DNA of 52,507 nt. Source: Mesorhizobium sp. (GTDB taxonomy: Bacteria > Pseudomonadota > Alphaproteobacteria > Rhizobiales > Rhizobiaceae). Position 1 is the stretch's first letter; each line of letters begins with the position of its first letter. Position numbers and translations under genes: made by a program. Under the pieces are notes generated by a model. The model searched no databases. It was not told where the DNA came from and saw only the letters and a list, made by a program, of their open reading frames with translations. The stretch spans positions 1 through 52,507 of the forward strand of contig SAQE01000043.1 of NCBI GenBank assembly GCA_004020545.1, in the 5' to 3' direction. Positions 34,935 through 44,106 of the stretch are shown piece after piece.

Positions 34935-35993
34935 TCAGCGCTTGAGGCCGAGTTCTCCGAGGATCCGGCCGATCCGTTCCTCGGATTGGGCGCGGACGTC
35001 GGTGAAGGAAACCGGCTTGGAATGGGGCATCGACCAGATCGGCTGGAGGCCGGCGGCCGCCTGGTCGGCGAGCGCGCCATGCTTGTTCACCCAGCCCTGG
35101 AAGAGCTTCTTGTTCGCCGCCCCGTGCTTCTCGTCGTGGGCGAGCAGGTAGATGAGGTCGATGGTGTTGGCGAGGTTGCGCTCGTAGTCGGCTTCAGCCG
35201 CCGAAATCACCGGCGGCGTGATGAAGTCGTGATTGGCTGCCGCCGCCTGCATCAGGAAGCCGGAGCGGAACAACTCGCCAACCAACGGCTCGAAGACGAT
35301 GTTGACGACGAAGTACTGTTCCAGATAGTCGGTCGTGCCCATGATGGTCTCGACCGCCTCGCGAGTGCCCTGCCATACGCCGTCTTCGAGCCAGTGCTTC
35401 TTGCCGAGCTCGTCGTCCCATCCGGCGATGTCCATGCCGATCTCGGCGAGATAGAGCGTGATGTCCTGGGCGAGCCTCAGCTTGTAGGACGAGTTGGTCA
35501 GCGTCGCATTGTTGATCATCTGCGTGTAGCCGTAGCGCTGCGCCTGCATAAGCGACGTGCCCAGGCCAAACTCGGCGTGCTTCCATGCCCCAAGATGTGC
35601 CTGCAGGAGCTTGGCCCAGACCTTGTCGAAGGACTTCGGCGCGCCAGCACGGCGGGCATTGGCGATGACGCTCTGCACCATCGTCTCGATCTTCGACTGG
35701 CGCTGGTAATGCGTGCGCTCCCATTCCTGGTCGGGAGCCCGGAAATTATGCCAGTTCGAGCTCATGGCGGCGGTGTTGTCCTTGACGTAGGCGCCTCGGC
35801 CATTCGAGAAGGAGATGATCCAGTCCTGGATCAGGTAGCGCTCGGGGTCGGGCTGCACGTCAACCGTGACATCCTCATAGTGGGTGGCGCGCTGGCCTTT
35901 CGGCTCGAAGTACCGATATTTCCGGCTGTCCGAATCGGCGAAGATCGCGGCTCCCGCGGCTCCCGATCCGACTGAACTCGACGTTGCTACCAT
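34935..35993 (-). CDS. prmC: propane-type monooxygenase hydroxylase, small (beta) subunit
   Basis: This 352-residue ferritin-like helical protein lacks iron ligands, as expected for the beta subunit. Characteristic segments are RKYRYFEPKGQRATHYEDVT, ERYLIQDWIISF, then WAKLLQAHLGAWKHAEFG and DYLEQYFVVNIVFEPLVG. ATG 35993 follows GGGAGTGAAGGC. The 39 extra codons upstream in frame lack coding character. Position third in an A-B-C-D order matches Gordonia and Rhodococcus prm operons. It pairs with the alpha subunit to form the dimeric hydroxylase. Confidence 0.9.
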   Translation of the reverse strand: MVATSSSVGSGAAGAAIFADSDSRKYRYFEPKGQRATHYEDVTVDVQPDPERYLIQDWIISFSNGRGAYVKDNTAAMSSNWHNFRAPDQEWERTHYQRQSKIETMVQSVIANARRAGAPKSFDKVWAKLLQAHLGAWKHAEFGLGTSLMQAQRYGYTQMINNATLTNSSYKLRLAQDITLYLAEIGMDIAGWDDELGKKHWLEDGVWQGTREAVETIMGTTDYLEQYFVVNIVFEPLVGELFRSGFLMQAAAANHDFITPPVISAAEADYERNLANTIDLIYLLAHDEKHGAANKKLFQGWVNKHGALADQAAAGLQPIWSMPHSKPVSFTDVRAQSEERIGRILGELGLKR

Positions 35994-36045
35994 TGCCTTC
36001 ACTCCCTTGTTGCAGTTGCTTTGATGTCGCTGGCTCCGGCCTGTC

Positions 36046-37104
36046 TCAATGGGCCGGGGTGGCGCTGGACGACGTGGTGAACCGGTCGAAGAAGATGCGT
36101 TCGGTCTCAAACCCGTTCATGAACAGGACCGGCTGCAGCGCATCGATCATGGGCGGCGGACCGCAGGCGTAGACGTCGCCCTGCCCGTCGACCGCCAGTT
36201 GCTTGAGCTTGGCGTCGACGCTTTGGTGGACGAAGCCGCGCTCACCGTCCCACGCCTCGCCGTTGACGTGCGAGAGGACCGGGATGAAGTTCAGCTCCGG
36301 ATGGCGGCCGGCGAGCTCGGCGATCCGCTCGAGGTAGAACAGGTCGCCAGGCGTGCGCGCGCCGTAGAAGAAGTAGACGTCCCGCTTCTCGCCGCTCTTC
36401 AGGTGATCGTTGAGGATCGACCAGACCGGCGACATGCCTGAACCAGCGCCGACGAGGATCAGGGGACCCTGCCGTTCTTCCCGCCGGAAGCAGGTTCCAT
36501 AGGGTCCGACGACGGTGACCTCGGCTCCGACGCGGATGCCTCCGGAATCGAGCTCTCCGGAGAATTTTCCTTCGGGATATTTCTTGATGATGAAGGAGAG
36601 CTTTTGGGTTTGGTCCGGCGTATTTGCCATGGAGAACGAGCGCGTAATCGTCTCCCCTTTTTGCGTGGTGACCGTGATGTCGACATATTGCCCAGCCCAG
36701 AATTTTATCGGCGAGCCGAGTTCGATCTCGATGCCGCGGATGTCATGGGTCAGATGTTCGAATTTCGAGATCCGACCCTTGAACGTCTTCACCGCGATTG
36801 ATTTCGCCAGCACCTCCTCGTCGTAGTTGAGAAGCTCGACCTGCATGTCGGAATAGGCGATGGATCGGCACAACAGGACGTGGCCGCTTTCCTTCTCTGT
36901 GTCGTTGAGCGCGAAGGTCGAGTATTTCAGCATGTCGACTTCGCCCTCGAGCAGCACGCATTTGCAGGCCGAGCACTGCCCTTCCTTGCAGCCATGCGGC
37001 AGCGCTATGCCCTGGCGGAATGCCGCGTTCAGGACCGTCTCGCCGTTTTCGACCTCGAACTCGACGCCGACCGGCTCCAGGCGCACGGTGTGAGCACCAG
37101 TCAT
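36046..37104 (-). CDS. prmB: monooxygenase reductase component (2Fe-2S/FAD/NADH)
   Basis: This 352-residue cytoplasmic electron donor has an N-terminal plant-type ferredoxin with C39, C44, C47 and C79, then an FAD-binding ferredoxin-reductase domain (RSFSMAN, GPYG) and an NAD-binding domain (LVGAGSGMSPVWSIL, YACGPPPMID). It passes electrons from NADH to the di-iron hydroxylase. The start has GGGAGG 6 bases upstream and lies 100 bases after prmA. Length and order match the MmoC/PrmB family. Confidence 0.93.
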   Translation of the reverse strand: MTGAHTVRLEPVGVEFEVENGETVLNAAFRQGIALPHGCKEGQCSACKCVLLEGEVDMLKYSTFALNDTEKESGHVLLCRSIAYSDMQVELLNYDEEVLAKSIAVKTFKGRISKFEHLTHDIRGIEIELGSPIKFWAGQYVDITVTTQKGETITRSFSMANTPDQTQKLSFIIKKYPEGKFSGELDSGGIRVGAEVTVVGPYGTCFRREERQGPLILVGAGSGMSPVWSILNDHLKSGEKRDVYFFYGARTPGDLFYLERIAELAGRHPELNFIPVLSHVNGEAWDGERGFVHQSVDAKLKQLAVDGQGDVYACGPPPMIDALQPVLFMNGFETERIFFDRFTTSSSATPAH

Positions 37105-37204
37105 CGATAACCTCCCAATTCCTCTCCGGCCCGTCCGCGGGACAGGAGATGGCCTTCCTCTGGAATGTCGCGGAGGCCGGAATCCGGCCCCCGCGCACGG
37201 ATGG

Positions 37205-38872
37205 TCAGTTGAAGGGCGTGATGGTGAAGCCTGCCCGGTACTCGGCGAGGTGCTTCTCGCGGTCCGCCGGCGACATGCCGCGGAGCGCCTTGAGCGGCGA
37301 TCCGAGGATGTTGCCGCGCACGTCGTCGAGCGTCCACTGCTCGTCGGCGCCGAAGCGCAGGTGCGGCTGCGGGATCAGCGTCTTGCCGTCGGAACGGACG
37401 AAGTTGAGGTCCTTGATCGCGTCCGCGAGGTCCCAGCCGTCATAGAGCGTCTCCCATTCGCGCTTGCCGCTGAAGCGGCCCATCGCGGGCGTCGGACGAC
37501 CCTGATATTCGTCGGCGAAGGCCTCGACGGCGGTCCAGCGGTCGAGCTCGTGGGCGAAGGTGTGCAACTGCCCGTCGATCTCATCGACCACCATGTCCTC
37601 GCGGATCAGGCAAGGCACGAGGCAGGACCAGCAGCGATGCGGATAGACGTAGCCGACATCGCTGTTGAACAGCAGCACCTTCTCGCCCTTGTGGCTGAGC
37701 TTGGCGTACCATTTCCAGAAGTCGCCGAACTCGGCGTACCAGCCCGGATATTTGTGCTCGAACCACTCGAAGTCCTTGTCGGTCTGCGCCTCGATGCGCC
37801 AGAAGTTGACCGGCCAGCCGACCGCGAAGAACTGGCCGACCTTGTGAACGTAGTTCTTCTTGGTGATGCGTTCCCAGGCGGCCTGGACGTCGTCATGATG
37901 GACCTTGATGCCGTATTTCTCGAGCGGCAGCATGTAGGTGCGGTAGTAGTCCTCGTAGATCCAGCGGTGCCACATCTCCGCGTAGGATTCCTTTGACTTG
38001 TCGCGGTTGGTGGTGCCGTACTCGATGAAGGTGCCGATCGCGGCATCGACGATGGCGTGGTTCTGCCAGAAGGCGTAGCGCAGGTCGCGCTCGAGCAGCA
38101 GATGGTTCTCGGGTTCCTTCAGGGCGGCCATCAGCAGCGAGTGACCGTTGCCGATATGCCGGCTCTCGTCGGACTGCACCGACAGGAACACGGTCGGCAG
38201 CGCATAGTCACCGTTGCGCGCGGCCTCCGACGGCATGGCGACGAAGAGCGTGTTGGTGAACGCCGTCTCGGCCACGACGGTCAGGTACATGCAGGCGGCC
38301 GTCATCGTATCGCCGGTGATGAAGCCTTCGCCGAACTGGCGGCCGATCGTGGTCGCGTAGCACTTGCCGAAGGCTTCTTCGGTAATATCGAACCCGGCTG
38401 GGTCGATGTAGTTCTCCATGTACCACTTCTTCAGATTCATCTGGATGGTGGAGTGGCGGAACTCGTCGACCATCTGCATGGTGAAGCCGGTCCTGAGGTC
38501 CTCGCCCGGCGCCAGCCGAGCCACCATCGCCATCGAGCGGGCGGCCGAGATTTCCGGGAAGGGAATGATGGCGAGGAAGAGCTTCATCCATTCCACCCAG
38601 CGCGGCTCGACATTGCGGAACATGTCGCCGCGCAGCGCCGCGTCGAGGGCGCCGTAGACGCGGTTGTCCTTCTCCTCCTGCATGGGGAAATAGGAACGCA
38701 GCACCTGCTTCATCGGATCGCGCGGCGCCTTGGCGATCTTGTAGTCGGTCGGAAACGTCATCGCTTCCTGGACATAGGTCGGGTTCCAACCGAGGTCGGA
38801 AATCTTCTTCGTCGCCTCGCCCACGGAAATGCCGCGTTGCGAGGTGATCTTGTTGAGCGTCAAAGACGACAT
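37205..38872 (-). CDS. prmA: propane-type di-iron monooxygenase hydroxylase, large (alpha) subunit
   Basis: This 555-residue catalytic subunit of a soluble di-iron monooxygenase of the propane/acetone/phenol-type (PrmA, MimA) carries the two ExxH motifs (E137-FR-H140 in VDEFRH, E236-SR-H239 in SDESRH) that bind iron with further glutamates. ATG 38872 is chosen because GGAGG lies 9 bases upstream; an ATG at 38878 would be too close. It heads the operon prmA-B-C-D, amidohydrolase, DUF59, groEL, adh, aqpZ. The natural substrate (propane, acetone, phenol, cyclic ether or other) cannot be told from sequence, but the linked secondary-alcohol-type dehydrogenase suggests subterminal oxidation of a short alkane or a ketone pathway. 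Confidence 0.93.
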   Translation of the reverse strand: MSSLTLNKITSQRGISVGEATKKISDLGWNPTYVQEAMTFPTDYKIAKAPRDPMKQVLRSYFPMQEEKDNRVYGALDAALRGDMFRNVEPRWVEWMKLFLAIIPFPEISAARSMAMVARLAPGEDLRTGFTMQMVDEFRHSTIQMNLKKWYMENYIDPAGFDITEEAFGKCYATTIGRQFGEGFITGDTMTAACMYLTVVAETAFTNTLFVAMPSEAARNGDYALPTVFLSVQSDESRHIGNGHSLLMAALKEPENHLLLERDLRYAFWQNHAIVDAAIGTFIEYGTTNRDKSKESYAEMWHRWIYEDYYRTYMLPLEKYGIKVHHDDVQAAWERITKKNYVHKVGQFFAVGWPVNFWRIEAQTDKDFEWFEHKYPGWYAEFGDFWKWYAKLSHKGEKVLLFNSDVGYVYPHRCWSCLVPCLIREDMVVDEIDGQLHTFAHELDRWTAVEAFADEYQGRPTPAMGRFSGKREWETLYDGWDLADAIKDLNFVRSDGKTLIPQPHLRFGADEQWTLDDVRGNILGSPLKALRGMSPADREKHLAEYRAGFTITPFN

Positions 38873-39167
38873 CGTCATAAGCCTCCACCAGGTTTGAGCC
38901 GCGGATACACTGATCCGGGCATGAGACGGCACACAACGCCGCCAGTGAGAGTGCGAACGAAACGACAAAGGGTTGCGCTGTCAGACGCGACTCATCGTCG
39001 GGCTGTTCGAGTGGATCGCGGCAAAGGTTTGCGAGGTGTCGTCAGGACTCCAGCGCCAACCGCATCTGCGATGGGCCTACTGAAGCGGACCTGACCTTTC
39101 TCCTCCGTTCCTTCGTTCTTTTGGCACCGCGCCAAAGCGCGATGGGCTTCTTATGCAAATGAACAAA

Positions 39168-39182
39168 GCAAGCGCCGTGCCA
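39168..39182 (-). promoter_or_regulatory. sigma-54 (-24/-12) promoter of the monooxygenase operon
   Basis: Read on the minus strand the sequence is TGGCAC-GGCGC-TTGC, a perfect match to the -24 and -12 elements with 5-base spacing. Transcription would begin near 39156, leaving a leader of about 280 bases before prmA. A sigma-54 activator gene lies at the far end of the operon. Confidence 0.85.
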
Positions 39183-39255
39183 GTTTTGAAAAAAGCCCCA
39201 TGCCGACCGTTCGAAACAAACCATAGCCCGCTTCGGCGCAATACGGGGCAGTCAA

Positions 39256-39274
39256 CTGTAACGTTCTTTTACAG
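39256..39274. promoter_or_regulatory. inverted repeat, likely activator binding site
   Basis: CTGTAA and TTACAG form a perfect 6-base inverted repeat with 7 bases between them, about 75-95 bases upstream of the -24 box, the usual place for a sigma-54 activator. Related half-sites TGTAA follow at 39276-39280 and 39290-39294. Confidence 0.6.
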
Positions 39275-39335
39275 ATGTAAATTACGCTTGTAAGATTTGC
39301 GCCTTATTCGCATGCGCAATATATTTACTTCGCAA

Positions 39336-39363
39336 TTGCAGCATTGTCAAAAATACATATTAT
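39336..39363 (+). promoter_or_regulatory. possible promoter of the WD40-containing operon
   Basis: TTGCAG (39336-39341) and TATTAT (39358-39363) are 16 bases apart, about 70 bases before the start at 39436. The segment is AT-rich. It lies back to back with the prmA control region. Confidence 0.4.
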
Positions 39364-39435
39364 CTATTCAATTCCATTTCCCCCTCTATTATTTGGAGGC
39401 GGCTGCCGATATCGACCAGGCAAAGGAGAGAGGCA

Positions 39436-39897
39436 ATGCCAAGCGATGAGGACGCTCGAGGGTCAGCGACGCCAATATCCAATCTGTCCGACGATGTCGC
39501 CGGCGATCTTGTCAGGCTGATGCCGCGCGACCTGATCTTTGTCATGCGTTTCATGGGCGAAAGCCAACCCCGCCTGCAGAGCCATTTTCAAGACTTCATC
39601 CGGATCGAGCTTGCCGCTCGCGGCGTCACCGCCGAAACGCATCCGATGATCCATCTGTTCATCGAGAACCACGCGATCCTGCTGCGCGACTTCGTGTTTT
39701 CGGGCGTTTCGCTGTCGCGCCAGTTCCGTGTCGAGACGATCGAGCGCCTGACTGGGGACACGACATCGGTGATGCGCGTCGACATCTGGGATCAGTTGAA
39801 GAGCCATATCGAGACCGCCGAAAAGCATTTCCGCTCGCAGGCCGATGGTCTCCCGAGATTGTTGTCGGCATTCGAAAAGCCGGCGGAAGGACGGTGA
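39436..39897 (+). CDS. hypothetical helical protein, first gene of a four-gene operon
   Basis: This 153-residue cytoplasmic protein is predicted mostly helical (SDDVAGDLVRLMPRDLIFVM, TIERLTGDTTSVMRVDIWDQ). AAGGAGAG precedes the ATG. There is no signal peptide and no known motif. It overlaps the next gene by one base (TGATG) and is transcribed away from prmA. I do not recognise the family. The conserved-looking chain and tight operon suggest a real partner of the WD40-like protein. Confidence 0.7.
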   Translation: MPSDEDARGSATPISNLSDDVAGDLVRLMPRDLIFVMRFMGESQPRLQSHFQDFIRIELAARGVTAETHPMIHLFIENHAILLRDFVFSGVSLSRQFRVETIERLTGDTTSVMRVDIWDQLKSHIETAEKHFRSQADGLPRLLSAFEKPAEGR

Positions 39898-40241
39898 TGG
39901 GCGGCTCGGCAAAAAGACAGGCCGCCGCTCTCGCCGCGCTGGCGACTCGCCGATTGGCCCTTGTCGCCGACGTCTCGGCGCTCACGGCCGAAGCATTGCG
40001 GCTCAATCAAAAGCTTGCCGGTATCGAAATGGACGTGCTGCGCCTGCAGCTCGAGATCGGGAGAGCCGGCGCCAGTATCCAACTGGTGCAGGACTTGCAT
40101 GACGCCGAAGAGAGCGCCGCGGCTGCGAGGGAGGCATGCATGAAGGGCGAGGAACGCATCGTGGCAATCGAGGGCGAGATCGCAGATGTCGACCGCGCGC
40201 TTGCGAAGGCAACCAGCGGCAGTGATGGAGAGGAGCCGTGA
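39897..40241 (+). CDS. hypothetical small coiled-coil protein
   Basis: This 114-residue protein is nearly all helix and heptad-rich (LTAEALRLNQKLAGIEMDVL, VAIEGEIADVDRALAKA), consistent with a dimeric coiled coil. ATG 39897 overlaps the previous stop (TGATG), and its own stop overlaps the next start (GTGA). Such a chain commonly acts as an adaptor between partners. Function unknown. Confidence 0.65.
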   Translation: MGGSAKRQAAALAALATRRLALVADVSALTAEALRLNQKLAGIEMDVLRLQLEIGRAGASIQLVQDLHDAEESAAAAREACMKGEERIVAIEGEIADVDRALAKATSGSDGEEP

Positions 40242-41365
40242 ACCAGCTGACGACGCAAAACTTGAGCCCGTTCGACTTACTGGCGCGTAGCTGGCAGCGA
40301 CCGGCGGCGGTTGCTGCCGCATGTTTCAGCGCCGACGGATCCGCCGTCGCATTCACATCCGTTGACGGAACCGTCGCCATCGCGCCGCTTGCTGATCAGG
40401 AGCCACCGGAATCGAGGATCAGGGTAAGCGGCGACCTCGGACAAACGACGATCCGACCACGCCAGAAGCCTCCGGCTCCGCTGGTCGCCACATCAGCGCT
40501 GGGAGATGGTGACGTGCCGATCACGAGCTACCTTCGCTCCGGCTTTCTGATTGGTACGACGACCGGCCAGGCGATGCACCTGGCGGCGAACGGGGAAGTC
40601 GCGGAGACATCTATCAACATTGAGGGACCGATCGTCGCCATCGATCATAGCGTCGGGACGGCCTCGACAGCGATCAGCAATGGACATGACGTCTTCCTGT
40701 CACGCGCCCACGATGATCCGGTGAAGCTGCGGCAAGCAGCGTCTTCGTCGACGCATGCAATTGCCTTCTCGCCGGATGGGAAACAGCTTGCCTTCGATAC
40801 CGGCAATGGAGTGTCGATCTGGACGGTCGACGGCGATCCCGTGCCGATACGCGATTTTTCCACACCGGCAGGGCCGAGGTCGCTCCGCTGGAGCGTCGAC
40901 GGTTCGTGGCTGGCATGCGGACTTGAGACCGGAGGCTTTGCCCTTGCCAGTCTGGCGGGTGGTCAATCGGGCGTTGTCGGGGGTTTCCCTTCGCCGGTCC
41001 GGACGGTGTGCTGGAGCCGGCCAGCGAATGCGTTGTTTGCATCGGGCGCTTTCCGTATCGCCGGCTGGTCGATGGCCGCCCCACCGCTTCATGATCCTGC
41101 TGCCGGCGCGCTGGAGACAGGTCGTTCCGGGCTGGTCCCGGTCGAGACGGTGGCCGCGCACTCGGAAAGGAAGATCATTGCCGCCGGTTACGCCAATGGC
41201 CGTATCACTGTCGCCCAGATCGGATCGCGCGACGAACTTGTCGTGAAACCTTCCGGCAGTGCGATCACTGCGCTGACCTGGTCCGGCGACGGGCAGCATC
41301 TGGCTGCCGGCATGGTGGATGGCACCGCTGCGATCGTCACCTTCCCGGCGCTGTTGTTCAAATAG
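40238..41365 (+). CDS. WD40-like beta-propeller protein
   Basis: This 375-residue protein starts with GTG overlapping the previous stop (GTGA), with GGAG upstream. Repeats of the form AFSPDGKQLAFDTGNGVSIW, SLRWSVDGSWLACGLETG and ALTWSGDGQHLAAGMVDGT recur at about 40-55 residue spacing, giving roughly seven blades. There is no signal peptide, so it should be cytoplasmic and act as a protein-interaction scaffold. Its partners may be the two small helical proteins in the same transcript. Relation to the divergent monooxygenase operon is unknown. Confidence 0.8.
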   Translation: MNQLTTQNLSPFDLLARSWQRPAAVAAACFSADGSAVAFTSVDGTVAIAPLADQEPPESRIRVSGDLGQTTIRPRQKPPAPLVATSALGDGDVPITSYLRSGFLIGTTTGQAMHLAANGEVAETSINIEGPIVAIDHSVGTASTAISNGHDVFLSRAHDDPVKLRQAASSSTHAIAFSPDGKQLAFDTGNGVSIWTVDGDPVPIRDFSTPAGPRSLRWSVDGSWLACGLETGGFALASLAGGQSGVVGGFPSPVRTVCWSRPANALFASGAFRIAGWSMAAPPLHDPAAGALETGRSGLVPVETVAAHSERKIIAAGYANGRITVAQIGSRDELVVKPSGSAITALTWSGDGQHLAAGMVDGTAAIVTFPALLFK

Positions 41366-41397
41366 CCGAGGCGGCCCACATGAAACAGGAGCATGAA

Positions 41398-41571
41398 ATG
41401 CAAACCGAACTCACAGCCGAGGAAAAGAGCAAGGACGAATTCTTCGAACGGCTTGCCAAATTATCGAAAGAGATGGTGGCCAAGCACGGCAAGGATTTCA
41501 GCATGGGAGCGTTGGTGCTGACTGCTCGGTGGATTGCAGAAAACCGAGCGAGTCCTCTGAAGACCAATTGA
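41398..41571 (+). CDS. small hypothetical protein
   Basis: This is a 57-residue charged helical protein (TAEEKSKDEFFERLAKLSKE, then MGALVLTARWIAENRA). ATG 41398 is preferred because AGGAG lies 6 bases before it; ATG 41380 is an alternative. It follows the WD40-like gene by 32 bases and probably closes the operon. No family is recognised. Confidence 0.6.
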   Translation: MQTELTAEEKSKDEFFERLAKLSKEMVAKHGKDFSMGALVLTARWIAENRASPLKTN

Positions 41572-41849
41572 ATGCCGCGGCGCTCTTGACCCGGCACCCC
41601 CGAGTCGCGCTCTGGCAGCGCCGGTCGCATGTTTTCCTGGACGCAATGGCAAGGCCATCCAGGTGAACGGCGACGAAATCGTCGACGAAATCGAAGCGGT
41701 TAAGGCGCCGTGACGCTCGCGCTGCCGAGACAGCTGCTTTGCCAGCGTCCGACTCCGGCGCGACCGAGCGCGAGGGATAGCTGCGCGAGCGTACCCACTA
41801 TCTGTGCCGCGCCCCCTGCTCGTCGTCGACGAGATCGGCAAAGCTTCCG
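41572..41849. other. no complete gene; short coding-like tail
   Basis: The plus strand from about 41640 to the TGA at 41712 reads like the end of a gene (NGKAIQVNGDEIVDEIEAVK), but no start or ribosome site is found. Otherwise nothing is recognised. It is part of a decayed zone that continues to the SDR gene. Confidence 0.3.
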
Positions 41850-42130
41850 CATAGCGCTTCGAACTCGCCAGACCGTAGGCTTCTTGGGCCTGCATCCACC
41901 GAACGGAGGGCGCATGCTCCTGTTCGACGGCCTTTTGCATCCAGCTGTCCGCTTCCTCGGTTTTGCCTTCACGAAACAAGAGCGCAGCATAGTTGTGTTG
42001 TCCGCTGGCATCCCCCGCTTGCGCGGCCCTTGAGAACCAGTGCCGCGCCGCGTCGAGATCCTTGGGCACTTCGATCCCTTTGAAAGGCCGCGTGATGTGA
42101 TGGTCGAACGATGGCCTGCCAATTTATCTC
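41850..42130 (-). pseudogene. Sel1-repeat protein remnant
   Basis: The minus strand contains about two Sel1-like repeats (GIEVPKDLDAARHWFSRAAQ, HNYAALLFREGKTEEADSWM, QKAVEQEHAPSVRW). There is a stop just upstream and no start codon with a ribosome site. After AEALPI the frame loses protein character. Sel1 proteins are helical interaction modules, often exported in rhizobia. This copy is broken. Confidence 0.6.
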
Positions 42131-42397
42131 GGGTGAGACATAGCCGATCGGATTTCGCCTGGAAGGCGCCGTTCGTGAAGTTCGCGGCGCAAGCGCTCGT
42201 TGCTGGACTCAGTCGGGGCTCGCCGCAATCTGCGCTGGCAACCGGCACTCTCGCCAAGGCACGTTCGCGCGGGGGCATGGTCTGAGGCTGCGGAACCGGG
42301 CGCATACCGAGATTTGGTGAGTACAAAACCGACCGCAGGCGATATCGTTGGACAATCAGAGATCAATTCATCGGCACGATACATTGGGAGGACGGAC

Positions 42398-43207
42398 ATG
42401 ACCAATTCCACCGGAAGTTCTTTGGGCGTGGCTGTCATTACCGGCGCATCCTCCGGAATCGGCAAAGCTTTTGCCGAGCGCCTGGCCAGCGACGGGTACG
42501 ACATCGTGCTCGTCGCCCGGCGACGCGACCGGCTCGAGGCTGTAGCCCGCGAGATCGAGGCCGGCGGCGCCTCCGCGGAAATCATCATTGCCGATCTGGC
42601 GCGCTCGGAAGGCCTCGACACGGTGGAGCGACGGATCCGGGCCGGGGACGTATCGCTGCTCGTCAACAACGCCGGTTTCCAGACCTACACGCCGTTCGTC
42701 GACCTCTCGATCGACCGCGCCGGGGAGGAGGTCGCCGTGCAGGTAACTGCGGTCATGCGTCTGTCGCATGCGGCACTTCCTGCGATGATTGCGCGCGGCG
42801 AAGGCGCCATCATCAATGTCTCTTCCATGCTCAGCTTTAGCGGAAGCCTGAACCACCCGTTCATGCCGAAGCGCTCGGTTTATGCCGCCACGAAAGCCTT
42901 CGTCACGACGTTCAGCGAGCTTCTCGCGGCTGAACTCCAGGACACAGGTGTTTGCGTACAGGCACTTTGTCCCGCAGTCGTCAGGACAGAATTCCATGAC
43001 ATCGACGGCAAGCCGGTCCTCAGGCCCAATGTGCCGGTGATGGAGCCGGCCGATGTCGTCAAGGCATCCTTGGCCGGCCTCCGGCAGGGAGACACAATCT
43101 GCATCCCGGCATTGGAGGAAAGGGACAGGCTCTCAGCTGTCGCGGACGCAAATCGCGCCCTGTTCGATGCCGGTCGCGGGGCCGAACTCGCGTCTCGGTA
43201 TCGCTGA
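42398..43207 (+). CDS. short-chain dehydrogenase/reductase
   Basis: This 269-residue classical SDR has the cofactor motif TGASSGIG near residue 15, NNAG near 92, the catalytic serine in INVSSMLSFSG, and YAATK as Tyr-Lys. ARRRDRL after the second strand (basic residues) favours NADP. GGGAGGACGG precedes ATG 42398; the longer frame upstream lacks coding character. Substrate unknown. It stands alone among pseudogenes. Confidence 0.9.
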   Translation: MTNSTGSSLGVAVITGASSGIGKAFAERLASDGYDIVLVARRRDRLEAVAREIEAGGASAEIIIADLARSEGLDTVERRIRAGDVSLLVNNAGFQTYTPFVDLSIDRAGEEVAVQVTAVMRLSHAALPAMIARGEGAIINVSSMLSFSGSLNHPFMPKRSVYAATKAFVTTFSELLAAELQDTGVCVQALCPAVVRTEFHDIDGKPVLRPNVPVMEPADVVKASLAGLRQGDTICIPALEERDRLSAVADANRALFDAGRGAELASRYR

Positions 43208-44106
43208 CTCCAGTCCACAGGTTGCTTGACGTGTCAGCCCTTCCTCAGGCTCATGCGTAGGTTCCCAGATCCGAGCGTCCCATCGACGCGGACGACCCTT
43301 TCCGATCTCTCGCGCCAGGCGCGACGAAGATCCGGTGCCAGCCCATGGTGGATTTTGGTGCTGACCGCAGCGAATGGCGGCTCTCGCCCGTTCCGCCCCA
43401 TTTGCGCGCCAGAGCCCGGCGCGACGTGCCGCGAGCCCAGCGAAGCTGCCGGTCTGCTCACAGGGTGCTCAGCTTCCATCGTGAACGGCCGGGATCGCGG
43501 CGCAAAGCTGCCATTCCGTAGAAGATAAATGCGATCGGCGAGCGGTTGGACCAGCTCCTTGAATCGACTTTGGCGAACCGCTTCGTAACCTATTGGCGGA
43601 GAACGATTATGTTAGTCGCTGAGGGTCATCGTTTTCTACAGGAAACCAATGTGTTAGCGGCTGGTTCGCCAACCCATTCCCTTCGTATTCTCTCGTATGG
43701 TCTGGCGAACCTAGTGACGAAAGGAAGAAATGATTCAAACCTAGAGGGAATTCCAGCGTATGTCCTAGCGACTCCTTTCCCTTCGCCGCAACACCTCCTG
43801 ACCGATAGGGCAAGCTTTGAACCGCGCCACTCTCTCCAGCCTAGGCCGATTGCTGCTTTGAGAGCAGACCGGCAACTTTAAGGGGCGGAAAGCCTGACGA
43901 CACTTTCAGGACACCCTGATTGCAGGGTCATGGGATGGTCGTTCGCAGGCTAATGCCTAGAATGGCCGCGTGGAGCATGGCGCGTCGCTAAGCACTGCTG
44001 CATCGAGCCGCCCGTGAACGGCAGCAGCAAAATCATCCTTACTGCAACAGGCGCCGTAATCGAATATGGTCCCCTAGCGATCGCAGACGGAGGAGGAAAA
44101 GAGCAA
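43208..44106. other. degenerate intergenic region
   Basis: No gene with a convincing start or motif is seen on either strand. The stretch includes one copy of a 61-base dispersed repeat and several open but composition-poor frames, such as a minus-strand frame at 43234-43479. Confidence 0.4.
43565..43625 (+). repeat. 61-base dispersed direct repeat, copy 1
   Basis: It matches 49271-49331 at 54 of 61 positions with no indels. Both copies read in one frame as GEPLR-LL-DYVSR and a stop, so they may be the same gene end captured twice. Sequences flanking the two copies differ. Confidence 0.75.

Noticed and set aside
39042-39224. 60-codon minus-strand frame upstream of prmA
   Set aside because: It spans the sigma-54 promoter and leader, has no ribosome site and has poor coding composition.
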